A DNA stretch of 18,043 nt from JAKVAV01 sp964651785 (GCA_964651785.1 CAZYWJ010000065.1:1-18043), one strand, 5' to 3'; numbered from the stretch's first letter, positions 6,340 to 14,686 are shown. Notes: a model not told the origin generated them from the sequence alone. A program made the numbers and translations.

Positions 6340-7759
6340 ACGATTCTTTACCTTCTTCTTTTTGTTTTCGATGAACCTTCAAGGGCAAGAGATTGTGATT
6401 GGCTCCAAACTCTTTTCAGAATCGCGGCTGCTTTGCGAAATCATGGCGCAAACCATCGAAGGACAAACCGATCTGAAAGTAGAACGAAGAATGGGATTGG
6501 GCGGTACCCTGATTTGTTTCGAAGCGCTCAAGACGGGCGCCATCGACATTTATCCCGAGTACACAGGGACGCTCAGCGAGGCTATTTTCAAAGATGAAAA
6601 TTACGAGGATCAACTGAAGTCGCTCGGAATAAAGGCGGGAGCCCCATTTGGTTTCAACAATACCTATGTGCTCATTACCCGCAAGGGAAGCGAGTTGTCG
6701 CGCATTTCTGATTTGGAAAATCGTACGGATCTCAAGCTCGGCTTTTCCAATGAATTCGTAAAAAGAGGCGATGGCTTTGCCGCCATGAACGAGGCTTACG
6801 GTCTTGGCCTCTCGGCTCCCAAGGGCATGGATCACGGCTTGGCCTACAAAGCCTTGGCCGACGGACAAATCGACGTGACCGACGCCTACTCGACCGACGG
6901 TAAACTCGAGTCATTCGGCTTTCAATTTTTGGAAGACGATCGCGATTTCTTTCCTGAGTATTTGGCTTTGCCCTTGATCAGAGAAGAGATTGTCAAAGAA
7001 TATCCACAGGTGATCGATGCCTTGAACCGAATTAAGATCGACAAGGAGACTATGCTCAAGCTCAACTACCGAGCCGAGGTAGAAAAAGTCCCGTTTGAAA
7101 AAGTGGCCTACGAATTTCTCTTGGCCGAAGGGCTGGTCAGTGAAGGGTCGCCGCCTACTTCAGTCCACCCGATCATTTCGCAGACCATCGAGCATTTGCA
7201 GCTCACCTTTTTGGCCACGCTTATCGCAATCTTAATAGCAGTCCCTACGGGAATTTACATTTCGTACAAGCCCCGCTTGGCTAGTGGGTTTCTTTCGACT
7301 ACGGGCGTTATCCAAACCATACCGAGTTTAGCGCTTCTGGGGTTTATGATTCCCTTATTTGGAATTGGCTTTGTTCCTGCGGTGATTGCTCTTTTCCTTT
7401 ATGCACTCTTACCCATTGTGAGAAACACCTATGCGGGGCTTCAAGACACCGACCCGATTTTGATTGAAGCGGGAAGGGCGCTTGGAATGACAAACTGGCA
7501 AATTCTGAAAAAAGTGCGGCTACCATTGGCTGCTTCGGTGATCATGGCAGGAATTCGGACGGCGCTAACGATCAATATCGGGACGGCTACGCTGGCTGCT
7601 TTCATCGGCGCGGGTGGTTTGGGTGAATCGATCATTACGGGAATCAACCTTAATGACAACGGGCTGATTCTGCAAGGAGCTATTCCCGCAGCGATCTTGG
7701 CTTTGCTGGCTGATTGGGGAATGGGATTGGTGGAGAAGAAAATCAGGGTGAGGGTGTAG
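6332..7759 (+). CDS. Osmoprotectant ABC transporter, substrate-binding domain fused to permease
   Basis: This is a 475-residue fusion. The ATG at 6332 gives a signal peptide or N-terminal anchor (MPKRFFTFFFLFSMNLQGQ). Residues about 20-265 form an OpuAC/YehZ-like binding domain, with EIVIGSKLFSESRL, IDIYPEYTGTLSEAIF, QIDVTDAYSTDGKL and FFPEYLALPLIREE at family positions. Residues about 280-475 form an OpuCB/YehY-like permease with several membrane segments and the EAA coupling loop (EAGRALGMTNWQILKKVRLP, starting near 379), which contacts the ATPase. Substrates in the family include glycine betaine, choline and carnitine; the exact one cannot be read here. With the upstream ATPase it would be a complete importer in two genes. 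The order is binding domain first and permease second, the reverse of the permease-first fusions I recall best. It ends with TAG. Confidence 0.92.
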   Translation: MPKRFFTFFFLFSMNLQGQEIVIGSKLFSESRLLCEIMAQTIEGQTDLKVERRMGLGGTLICFEALKTGAIDIYPEYTGTLSEAIFKDENYEDQLKSLGIKAGAPFGFNNTYVLITRKGSELSRISDLENRTDLKLGFSNEFVKRGDGFAAMNEAYGLGLSAPKGMDHGLAYKALADGQIDVTDAYSTDGKLESFGFQFLEDDRDFFPEYLALPLIREEIVKEYPQVIDALNRIKIDKETMLKLNYRAEVEKVPFEKVAYEFLLAEGLVSEGSPPTSVHPIISQTIEHLQLTFLATLIAILIAVPTGIYISYKPRLASGFLSTTGVIQTIPSLALLGFMIPLFGIGFVPAVIALFLYALLPIVRNTYAGLQDTDPILIEAGRALGMTNWQILKKVRLPLAASVIMAGIRTALTINIGTATLAAFIGAGGLGESIITGINLNDNGLILQGAIPAAILALLADWGMGLVEKKIRVRV

Positions 7760-7812
7760 AGGTATTGCGAATGTCAAATTGAGTAGAAAAGCTTGAAAGG
7801 TTAGGTGTATTT

Positions 7813-7894
7813 AACGCAGCGACGCAGAGGTTCCGCAAAGTTCGTTGAGATGCTGTTCTCTGCGTGCCCTGCGCATTCTCAGCGCCTCAGCGTT
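7813..7894. repeat. GC-rich imperfect inverted repeat (GCAGAG/CTCTGCG type)
   Basis: The left arm (7813-7829) and right arm (7878-7894) are imperfect reverse complements, with about 13 of 17 positions matching. Further CTCTGCG/GCGCA-rich matter lies between them. The sequence stands out from its AT-richer neighbours. It resembles, from memory, the dispersed CGCAGAG-type intergenic repeats seen in many environmental genomes. It lies between two convergent genes and could also act as an RNA hairpin at the end of the ABC operon. Confidence 0.55.
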
Positions 7895-7929
7895 TTATCA
7901 AGCCTTACTTTTTTGGCACCACTACAAAC

Positions 7930-8802
7930 TCATTCCTTCAACCAAAACCGCTTGGTAAATCCCACTTGCAGATAGTACGAACTCTCATCGTCCGAATAGA
8001 AGTCGGGAGCAAAAGCCCTGAAGCCCGCTAAGGCATCAAGTTGCCAGTTTTCACCGATCAACCAAAACACGCCGCTGTTCAGGTAGGCATCTTGAAAAAC
8101 CAAGTTGTCCTCACCGTCGAAGGCCGCGTCGAAAATAGGCCAGTACTCGACGAAACATCCGAAGTTATCAACGACGTTATAACCGAGATTGGCAGTGAAT
8201 TCGGTTTGATTGTTTGTGTTGTAAACGACATTTCCCGTGAAGGAAAGCTCGCCTAGGAGTTGATTTTGGAGCGTCAAAATAAAGCGACCGGTACTTGTGC
8301 TCAATTCATCTCCGGGTATGCCGGACCCGATGTAAGCTGCTTCCAAGCCGATGGAAGGGATGAGCCCCTCGCCTTTCAATAACGTCCCCCTTGCGGCCAG
8401 ACCTAAAGCAGACACCCCGTTTTCGGGATCGGGTGATTCTTCCGATGGTTGAACAAACGGTAGGCCTGTCAGTTTCAAAGAGGAATATTGAAGAAGTCCT
8501 GAGATTTCAAAGCGGTCGCTGATACCGAGTTTGGGTACGAGATCGACATTGTGTAAATCGATTTCTGAAAAAATCCCTTTAGACTTAAAATAGCCGTATC
8601 CCGACTGAAGTTGAAGAACACCATCGCCAACGGTATTTGGATTAATGCTTTGCCCGGGACGGTCGGTATAGAGTGGTCTTGAATTAAATTGTTCTTGTGC
8701 ACAAACGTTGATGCCAATTAGGAAAATTGCGAAAAGTAAACAGTACCTATTAATCACCTTGTTCGAATAAGACTCAAACATAGAGATTATTTTTATCTTC
8801 AC
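7930..8802 (-). CDS. Outer-membrane beta-barrel-like protein (transporter/phenol-degradation-meta family type)
   Basis: This 290-residue exported protein has a signal peptide ending NVCAQ. The mature start, RPLYTDRPGQSINPNTVGDGVLQLQSGY, is characteristic of a Bacteroidota family usually annotated as putative transporter or MetA-pathway outer-membrane protein. The rest alternates short polar turns with amphipathic strands (FEISGLLQYSSLKL, FILTLQNQLLGELSF) and ends in a strand with aromatics (YYLQVGFTKRFWLKE), fitting an outer-membrane barrel. The substrate is unknown. The start is uncertain: ATG 8802, ATG 8781 or GTG 8757 all precede the signal peptide. A TATGTTTG box at 8782-8775 (minus strand) would favour GTG 8757, which gives a shorter, more typical signal peptide. 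It is divergent from the next gene, with at most about 63 nt between starts. Confidence 0.75.
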   Translation of the reverse strand: MKIKIISMFESYSNKVINRYCLLFAIFLIGINVCAQEQFNSRPLYTDRPGQSINPNTVGDGVLQLQSGYGYFKSKGIFSEIDLHNVDLVPKLGISDRFEISGLLQYSSLKLTGLPFVQPSEESPDPENGVSALGLAARGTLLKGEGLIPSIGLEAAYIGSGIPGDELSTSTGRFILTLQNQLLGELSFTGNVVYNTNNQTEFTANLGYNVVDNFGCFVEYWPIFDAAFDGEDNLVFQDAYLNSGVFWLIGENWQLDALAGFRAFAPDFYSDDESSYYLQVGFTKRFWLKE

Positions 8803-8820
8803 TTCGCCAGTATAGAGGCC

Positions 8821-10143
8821 ATGAGATCGACCCTATTTTTAGTTGTATTCAGTTTGCTTATCTCTTCATTTTCCATCGCTCAAAAGACGATTAGCGGCAC
8901 CGTTTATAGTGGTGATACTCATCGGCCATTGGCGAAAGCCAAAGTGAGAATGGGTAACCGAAATATCAGAACGGATGCTACGGGTACTTTCACCTTACCG
9001 TTTAAAAAGGATGAGTCGATAGAATGCTTTGCCTTGGGATTCTACGATTATAAGAGAAAGGCTGATGAGCTTGAGTCTTTCGATCAGGTTTCCATCTATA
9101 TGACACCAAAACCCGCATTGTCAGGTCTTCAAATATCATCTGATGCCGTAGGAATTTACAAGCCCGAATTTGAGTATGTTTTTGACTTTGAATTTATTGA
9201 TAACCTTCTCATTGTAGGCACCCATCTTAATAAAAGGTTAAGCGATCCGAAAAGGAAGATTTCACTTCAAAATTGCGCTTTGACACTATTCGACAAAGGA
9301 AAAATGGTTGATCGCATTATTATTCCTGACTTTCCTCAAAGGCTTAGAAAAAGTGCATTTAATGAACTTTATATAGAAGGATGGGACTATACTCTGTTGG
9401 TGAAAACAACAGGTGGAAAAATTTCGATTGAAGATTACGATCATTCTTTATTTCAAAAAAATATTCTTCCCTGGACGGCCGCCTTTTCCAATTCCGCATC
9501 AGCGGTAGGAATGATAGAAGAGTTACCGATGGTCGTTCACTACATGTATTTTCCTGAAGAAGACAGAGATCGAACCATTCGTATCGCTCAGAATCGAAAT
9601 TATTTTAAGTATACCTACGACGACTATACGATGCTCAGCAAATCACAGAAGGCTAAGGCAAAAAAGCTGAGCGAAAAGTATAATTTCAACGAAAAGCTTT
9701 TTGCAGGATACATAAGGGATAAGAACCGCCCCCGATCAAACAGAGATGTGATATTTCGAGATTTGCGCAAGCCCTATACTCCTGCATACAAATATCAAAG
9801 TGATCTGCTCATTTTAGATGCCATGAATCAATGGATCTATCGACACGACCAACAAGGAGAAACTCTGGACTCAACGTACTTTCAAATTAATTTACCCGGC
9901 GAAGATCTAAGACGGATTCAACAAGATCCGATAAGTGAAAATCTCTACGCCATACATGAAAGAAGCGGTGTATACTATGTGAGAAAACTCAATCCGAAGA
10001 CGGGAGCTTTGAGTAGCCCCTTGAAAATTGCTTTCCCCTATCCTGAAAAGGTGAAAATATACAACGGAAATGCTTTTTACATACGGCATGATAGCAAGGA
10101 GCAATTCAAACATTTGTACAAAGAGAGCTTGAATTTTCACTGA
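8821..10143 (+). CDS. Secreted protein with carboxypeptidase-regulatory-like domain, function unknown
   Basis: This 440-residue protein has a signal peptide (MRSTLFLVVFSLLISSFSIAQ). A carboxypeptidase-D-regulatory-like beta sandwich follows at about 22-105: ISGTVYSGDTHRPLAKAKVRM, then TDATGTFTLPF and the usual ALGFYDYKR turn. This domain is common at the N terminus of Bacteroidota surface proteins. Residues about 110-440 are not recognised. They are rich in beta strands with repeated LLILDAMNQWIYRHD and NLYAIHERSGVYYVRKL-type segments, suggesting a propeller-like fold, but this is a guess. No sorting domain, lipoprotein Cys or transmembrane plug domain is seen, so it is probably periplasmic or at the outer membrane. 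It appears monocistronic. Confidence 0.75.
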   Translation: MRSTLFLVVFSLLISSFSIAQKTISGTVYSGDTHRPLAKAKVRMGNRNIRTDATGTFTLPFKKDESIECFALGFYDYKRKADELESFDQVSIYMTPKPALSGLQISSDAVGIYKPEFEYVFDFEFIDNLLIVGTHLNKRLSDPKRKISLQNCALTLFDKGKMVDRIIIPDFPQRLRKSAFNELYIEGWDYTLLVKTTGGKISIEDYDHSLFQKNILPWTAAFSNSASAVGMIEELPMVVHYMYFPEEDRDRTIRIAQNRNYFKYTYDDYTMLSKSQKAKAKKLSEKYNFNEKLFAGYIRDKNRPRSNRDVIFRDLRKPYTPAYKYQSDLLILDAMNQWIYRHDQQGETLDSTYFQINLPGEDLRRIQQDPISENLYAIHERSGVYYVRKLNPKTGALSSPLKIAFPYPEKVKIYNGNAFYIRHDSKEQFKHLYKESLNFH

Positions 10144-10227
10144 TTTAGCAAATTCGGTTCGAATTAATGTCCGAGTCTTGTTATAACAGCTATATATTCA
10201 GATATTCGCGAAACAAGAAGCCACGCA

Positions 10228-11298
10228 ATGTCACGAACAGTCATAATTGGTTCAGGGAGTTTTGTTCCTGAACAAATTTTATCTAATCAAGATTTTCACA
10301 ACCAATCCTTTTATACGGAAGACTCTCAGATTATTGACCGTCCGCCTGAAGAAATCTCTCGAAAATTTCAAGAGATAACCGGTATTCGCAACAGAAGGTG
10401 GGCAGATGCCGACATGAGTTCTTCTGATTTGGCTTTTCAAGCTGCACAACGTGCTATAGAAGACGCAGGTATAGATCCTGAAACGCTGGATCAAATTATA
10501 GTGGCGCATAACTTCGGAGACATCGAAAAAGGCACGATACAATCTGAAGCGGTTCCGTCTATAGCATCACGCGTGAAGAATAAACTGGGCATAAAAAATG
10601 CCGGGTGCATCGGGTACGACATACTATTCGGTTGCCCCGGCTGGGTACAAGGGCTTATTCAAACCGAAGCTTACTTCAAGGCCGGTATGGCCAAGAGAGC
10701 TTTGGTAATCGGCTCGGAAACGCTATCGAGAGTGATTGACAGATACGATCGCGACAGTATGCTTTTTTCTGACGGAGCGGGAGCAGCTGTATTGGAATTC
10801 AAAGAGCCTGAACATAATGAAGGCGTGTTGAGCACGGCTGCAGCGACATTTGCCGAAGAAGAAGTTGACTACCTGTTTATGACCAAAGGCTATAAACCGG
10901 ATGCGGACGAAAAAGTCAAATTCATGAAAATGAAAGGTCGAAAGGTTTATGAGTTTGCGTTAAAACATGTGCCTGCGGCTATGAAAGCATGTTTGGATAA
11001 GGCGAATATTTCGATAGATGAAGTGAAGAAAATCTTCATCCATCAAGCAAATGAAAAGCTTGATGAGGCCGTTATCAGTCGCCTCTACAGACTTTACGGA
11101 AAAAGGGAATATTCTTCGGATGTCTTGCCCATGAGCGTTCACGAGTGGGGGAACAGCTCGGTAGCTACGGTTCCCACCCTCTATGATGTGGTGAAAAGAG
11201 GTGAAAAAGAGGGTCATGCCTTGCGAAATGGTGACATACTGCTTTTCGCATCCGTGGGTGCGGGCATGAATATCAATGCGGTTTGTTACCGTTATTGA
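10228..11298 (+). CDS. 3-oxoacyl-ACP synthase III family protein (FabH-like thiolase fold)
   Basis: This 356-residue thiolase-fold condensing enzyme has the Cys-His-Asn triad of ketoacyl-ACP synthase III: C136 in DILFGCPGWVQG, H272 in IFIHQANEKL and N309 in HEWGNSSVATVP. Other family segments are EITGIRNRRWA, SSSDLAFQAAQRAIEDAGI, ALVIGSETLSR, DGAGAAVLEF and LLFASVGAGMNINAV. FabH enzymes start fatty-acid synthesis by joining acyl-CoA to malonyl-ACP. This protein is longer than housekeeping FabH (about 320 residues) and stands apart from other fab genes, so it may serve a specialised acyl or secondary-metabolite role; that is inference. The gene overlaps the convergent exporter gene by 7 nt at the stop codons. 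Confidence 0.88.
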   Translation: MSRTVIIGSGSFVPEQILSNQDFHNQSFYTEDSQIIDRPPEEISRKFQEITGIRNRRWADADMSSSDLAFQAAQRAIEDAGIDPETLDQIIVAHNFGDIEKGTIQSEAVPSIASRVKNKLGIKNAGCIGYDILFGCPGWVQGLIQTEAYFKAGMAKRALVIGSETLSRVIDRYDRDSMLFSDGAGAAVLEFKEPEHNEGVLSTAAATFAEEEVDYLFMTKGYKPDADEKVKFMKMKGRKVYEFALKHVPAAMKACLDKANISIDEVKKIFIHQANEKLDEAVISRLYRLYGKREYSSDVLPMSVHEWGNSSVATVPTLYDVVKRGEKEGHALRNGDILLFASVGAGMNINAVCYRY

Positions 11299-12815
11299 TT
11301 CTCAAACTTTCCTTTAGGAATAAACAGCATAGCCAGAATTGCTCCCAGATAACAGAGTGATCCTGCTATATAGCAACTACGATCGAAGGCGGCGTAAAAA
11401 GCGCTTTGAAAAACGGATTCAGCCTTTTCCTTTATTTCATCGGGCAGCTCTGCTACCGTGGATCCGCTGAACTTCGAAGCCTCTTCTCTCAATTGGTTCA
11501 TCGTTTCTATACTCAAATTATCATCAGAGAATGATCCGAGTACATCTGCTTCAAAGTAGAGCAACGAAACCATACCGACAATCGACAAGGCAATAACCCC
11601 TGACAGCCTGCTCATGGCATTGCTGATTCCACTGGCCGTACCGCTGTCTTTTTCATCTACACATCCCATGATGGCTGAAGTAACGGGAACTACGGTGATG
11701 CCCATTCCCCCCCCTGCCAATAACATAAACGGTAGAAATGTCGAGACGAAACTACTCCAGCCTTCAGTCGATTCGAAAAATGTCATACCCATTAATGCAG
11801 TTCCCGTAATAAGTGGTCCGAAAGTAAGAGGGCGCTTATAGCCGTGTTTATCAGACCATTTTCCCGTAAGGGGTGCCAACACGGCTATCAATCCACCGAA
11901 TGGTAATACGGCTATACCCGCCTGCAGGGCAGTGTATCCTTGATGCTGAATAAGATTGAGCGGGAGGAAATACAAGAAGATACCCAAACCGCCATACACC
12001 ATAAAGGTAAGGGCGGCTGCTGCCGAAAAGGTCTTGTTGTTGAAAAGAGGTAATTTCAGCATGGGCTCAGCCACTTTCTTTTCTTGCCTGAAAAATGCGA
12101 TAAGCAGTCCGACTCCCGTTAGAAATATCAGCCACAGGTGCCACTTATCCACACCTACTTCCCCTGCTTGCAGAAGAGCATATACAATCCCGGTAAAGCC
12201 GAGAGACGAGAAAAAAGCTCCTTTCCAATCAGGGCCCGATTTGACCTTTCGGATTTCAGGCTCTTTAACTTTTTTCAATAATAAAAACAGGGCAATGGCA
12301 GCAAGGGGAATATTGATAAAAAAGACTCCTCGCCAAAATCCTATGCTGGCGAGGTATCCGCCAATGGCAGGACCTGAGATGGTGGTAATGGCGCTGAACA
12401 TACTCCAATAACCAATGGCCTGACCTCTTTGATTGCTTGGATAGACCGCAGTAATCAAAGCCAGGCTACCGGGCACCATTAATGCGCCTGCCACCCCCTG
12501 TAAGCCACGAAGTAGTATCAGCATGCCTCCGGTAGTACTGAAGCCGCAACCCAAGGAGGCCAGAGCAAAAGCTGAAATCCCGATGACAAAAACTTTTTTC
12601 TTTCCGTACACGTCTCCCATTGCTCCGCCCGCCAGCATCAAACTAGCCAAAAAGAGAAGATATGCGTTGACCACCCAGAGGAGTTGAATTCCCGTAAGAC
12701 CAAGTTGAGCTTGAATTTCAGGCAGGGCCACATTGAGCGCCGAGGAATCAATTAAAGCCATGCTGGATGCAAGTATCGACGCAATCAGCGCAGCCTTTCT
12801 TTCAGTTATTTTCAC
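11292..12815 (-). CDS. MFS transporter, DHA2 family (EmrB/QacA-type, 14 TM drug or metabolite exporter)
   Basis: This 507-residue inner-membrane protein has the DHA2 signature near the N terminus (ALIDSSALNVALPEI), motif A GGAMGDVYGKKKVF after TM2, RGLQGVAGALMVPGSLALI (motif B region) and motif C GPAIGGYLAS. A further half of hydrophobic segments brings it to about 14 TM helices. The soluble stretch near 455-480 (ETMNQLREEASKF to DEIKEKAESVF), before the last helix, is typical of this family. It should exchange protons for a drug or small metabolite; the substrate is unknown. The start is GTG 12815, the only start before an in-frame stop upstream. A TATCTTTC box (12827-12820, minus strand) ends 4 nt before it. 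It is divergent from the nuclease gene. Confidence 0.92.
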   Translation of the reverse strand: MKITERKAALIASILASSMALIDSSALNVALPEIQAQLGLTGIQLLWVVNAYLLFLASLMLAGGAMGDVYGKKKVFVIGISAFALASLGCGFSTTGGMLILLRGLQGVAGALMVPGSLALITAVYPSNQRGQAIGYWSMFSAITTISGPAIGGYLASIGFWRGVFFINIPLAAIALFLLLKKVKEPEIRKVKSGPDWKGAFFSSLGFTGIVYALLQAGEVGVDKWHLWLIFLTGVGLLIAFFRQEKKVAEPMLKLPLFNNKTFSAAAALTFMVYGGLGIFLYFLPLNLIQHQGYTALQAGIAVLPFGGLIAVLAPLTGKWSDKHGYKRPLTFGPLITGTALMGMTFFESTEGWSSFVSTFLPFMLLAGGGMGITVVPVTSAIMGCVDEKDSGTASGISNAMSRLSGVIALSIVGMVSLLYFEADVLGSFSDDNLSIETMNQLREEASKFSGSTVAELPDEIKEKAESVFQSAFYAAFDRSCYIAGSLCYLGAILAMLFIPKGKFENQ

Positions 12816-12872
12816 CGGCGAAAGATAAGGATGTGATCACACCAAGCGATTTAATTCACCCTTATTTCAAGC

Positions 12873-12880
12873 TATATTTG
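12873..12880 (+). promoter_or_regulatory. Candidate -7 promoter element for the nuclease gene
   Basis: TATATTTG is an exact TAnnTTTG match ending 4 nt before the ATG at 12885, which suggests a leaderless mRNA. A -33 TTG is not evident; the sequence at the right distance is TTT. Confidence 0.4.
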
Positions 12881-12884
12881 CAAA

Positions 12885-14054
12885 ATGAAATTTTTGAGCC
12901 TATCCGCCATCGCTGGCTTTCTTGCCGTTTCGATACAAGCGCAAATACCGAATTACTATAACGGCGCAGACCTGAATCTTACGGGAAATGAATTGAAAAC
13001 GGAACTTTCTGATAAAATAAGTTCAGGCGTTAGTTTTCTGAGCTATACATCATCGGGTTATGATGCATGGGACGCTTTACAAGAGGGGGATCAAAACCCT
13101 TCCAATTCGGGTGAGGTGCTGTTAATTTACGGATGGGAAAGCGGATCGGACGGAGACATAACCAATGACCGCGAACGAAGTGTCTTTGATTTCGGCGGAT
13201 CTGCCGGAGATTGGAACCGTGAACACGTTTTTGCCCGATCATTGGCTGAGCCAAACCTTACCGTCGATAATCCGGGTCCGGGCACCGATATATTGAACCT
13301 GAGGTCTTGTGACGTTCAAACCAACTCTGATCGCAGCAACAGACCTTTTGTTGACGGAAGTGGAAATGCCGGCATAGTAGGTTCGGGCTGGTATCCCGGT
13401 GATGAATGGAAGGGAGATGTGGCACGCATCATTTTATATATGTATTTGCGATACGATGGTAACGGTTCATCCACATCTCAAACACTTTGCCTGCCATCGG
13501 CTGTGGGCTCGGGTCCTGCGGTTTCTACGGATTTAAATGTACCCTTGTTGTTTTTGGAATGGAATGCAGAAGATCCCGTGTCGGAAGTGGAAATTCAGAA
13601 GAATCAAATTGCCGAAATACATCAGGGAAATCGAAATCCGTTTGTCGATAACCCCGTCTTGGCCACCTTAATTTGGGGCGGGCCCGAAGCTGAAGATAGG
13701 TGGGGTTTAACCGAATTGGATTTCGCTTTGCAATCGCAGGTTTTTCCGAATGGCGTACTCCTGACCTGGACGCCTCCCGAAGGAGCAGTAGGCTGCGAGA
13801 TAAGGGGAGGAACAGAAGGTGGAAATGATCCGCGCAGCATTACGGTGATCAATTCAAATCCGAGCAATTATTTCGTTTCTTCAAGTCAATTGGGTGCGGG
13901 AGGAAGCTTTCAATGGAAAGTTCGGTGTGCCACCGGGATTAATCCCGTTCAGGGTTTGACCGATTTTTCGGACTATAATTTTTTTACCATCTCAGGAATT
14001 AACATTTTTGTACTGCCCGATCAAAACATTGACAATAAGTTCGGTTGGAAATGA
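12885..14054 (+). CDS. Secreted endonuclease I family nuclease with C-terminal Fn3-like domain
   Basis: This 389-residue protein has a signal peptide (MKFLSLSAIAGFLAVSIQAQ). The EndA/NucM (endonuclease I) catalytic domain, about residues 25-275, has the active-site motif DWNREHVFARSL (H114), DILNLRSCD, GDVARIILYMYLRY and NRNPFVDNP, where Asn is the expected metal-site residue. Such enzymes cut DNA or RNA non-specifically with Mg2+ outside the cytoplasm, serving nutrient scavenging or biofilm DNA turnover. Residues about 285-375 form an Fn3-like domain sharing GCE, GSFQWKVRC and NPV landmarks with the amylase. The protein ends 18 residues later, at FGWK, without the T9SS sorting domain usually found after such a domain. 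Either it is periplasmic, uses another route, or the tail was lost. Confidence 0.9.
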   Translation: MKFLSLSAIAGFLAVSIQAQIPNYYNGADLNLTGNELKTELSDKISSGVSFLSYTSSGYDAWDALQEGDQNPSNSGEVLLIYGWESGSDGDITNDRERSVFDFGGSAGDWNREHVFARSLAEPNLTVDNPGPGTDILNLRSCDVQTNSDRSNRPFVDGSGNAGIVGSGWYPGDEWKGDVARIILYMYLRYDGNGSSTSQTLCLPSAVGSGPAVSTDLNVPLLFLEWNAEDPVSEVEIQKNQIAEIHQGNRNPFVDNPVLATLIWGGPEAEDRWGLTELDFALQSQVFPNGVLLTWTPPEGAVGCEIRGGTEGGNDPRSITVINSNPSNYFVSSSQLGAGGSFQWKVRCATGINPVQGLTDFSDYNFFTISGINIFVLPDQNIDNKFGWK

Positions 14055-14173
14055 ATTTGACATCACGGCTTTATTTAAAGACTCAGGGGCTGATAAGGAA
14101 TTAGAGCTCCATCCGAAAAGCAATTTTCTTTCTCTATATTGCATAGTGCTGTCTTTTAAAAAGTATAGATTAT

Positions 14174-14686
14174 ATGAGTGAAATATCGGAATTCTTTGGA
14201 AATCTCCTTGACGTATCAGATTGGCCTCCACGCTGGATTTGTGGCAAGTGGAGTGATTTTCACGGATGGCTCTACATTATCAGCGATCTGACCATTTGGC
14301 TGGCCTACTTTCTAATACCCGTTATTTTAATGTGGTTTATACAACAGAACAGAAGAATGCCATTCCTTCCCGTTTTTTGGCTCTTCGTGGCTTTTATTCT
14401 TTTCTGCGGCCTGACGCATGCACTTGATGCACTAATTTTTTGGTGGCCTGCATATCGACTGAGTGCTTTGGTAAGATTTTTTACTGCTGTGGTTTCCATG
14501 TGGACCGTGTTTGCCTTAATCAAACACCTGCCTAAAGTTTTAGAGCTTAAAACCCAAGAAAAACCCGAGAGTTCGCTTGATGAAAACTTCGAAGAAAATT
14601 ATCTGGCGGCCATCGATAAACTATACGAAAAAGACATGGAGATTGACCGTTTAAAAGCAGAGCTGAAGATTATAAAAGGGTCATGA
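14174..14686 (+). CDS. Stand-alone ethylene-receptor-type (ETR1-like) membrane sensor domain
   Basis: This 170-residue protein has three hydrophobic helices (about 31-56, 64-86 and 96-116) and a C-terminal charged coiled coil (about 133-168). Helices 1 and 2 align without gaps to the ethylene-binding domain of plant ETR1: D38, Y45, I48, P49, I75, C78 and H82 match ETR1 D25, Y32, I35, P36, I62, C65 and H69. The local motifs are SDLTIWLAYFLIP and FILFCGLTH. In ETR1 the Cys and His bind the copper ion that coordinates ethylene. Here the domain stands alone, with no GAF or kinase. Its stop overlaps the ATG of the next gene by 4 nt (ATGA), so the two are translationally coupled and probably form one receptor. 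Ethylene or copper binding is inferred from residues only. A weak TATATTGC box lies at 14135. Confidence 0.85.
   Translation: MSEISEFFGNLLDVSDWPPRWICGKWSDFHGWLYIISDLTIWLAYFLIPVILMWFIQQNRRMPFLPVFWLFVAFILFCGLTHALDALIFWWPAYRLSALVRFFTAVVSMWTVFALIKHLPKVLELKTQEKPESSLDENFEENYLAAIDKLYEKDMEIDRLKAELKIIKGS

Noticed and set aside
6416..6868. A 150-codon minus-strand frame inside the transporter fusion
   Set aside because: It is an antisense shadow of the substrate-binding domain with no recognisable features.
11956..12411. A 151-codon plus-strand frame opposite the MFS exporter
   Set aside because: It is an antisense shadow of membrane-helix codons. The minus strand carries all the DHA2 motifs.
14055..14173. 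Out-of-frame continuation downstream of the nuclease as a lost T9SS sorting domain
   Set aside because: The +1 frame stays open for about 60 codons, but its translation has none of the PNP, glycine-aromatic or KxxV landmarks of type A sorting domains.
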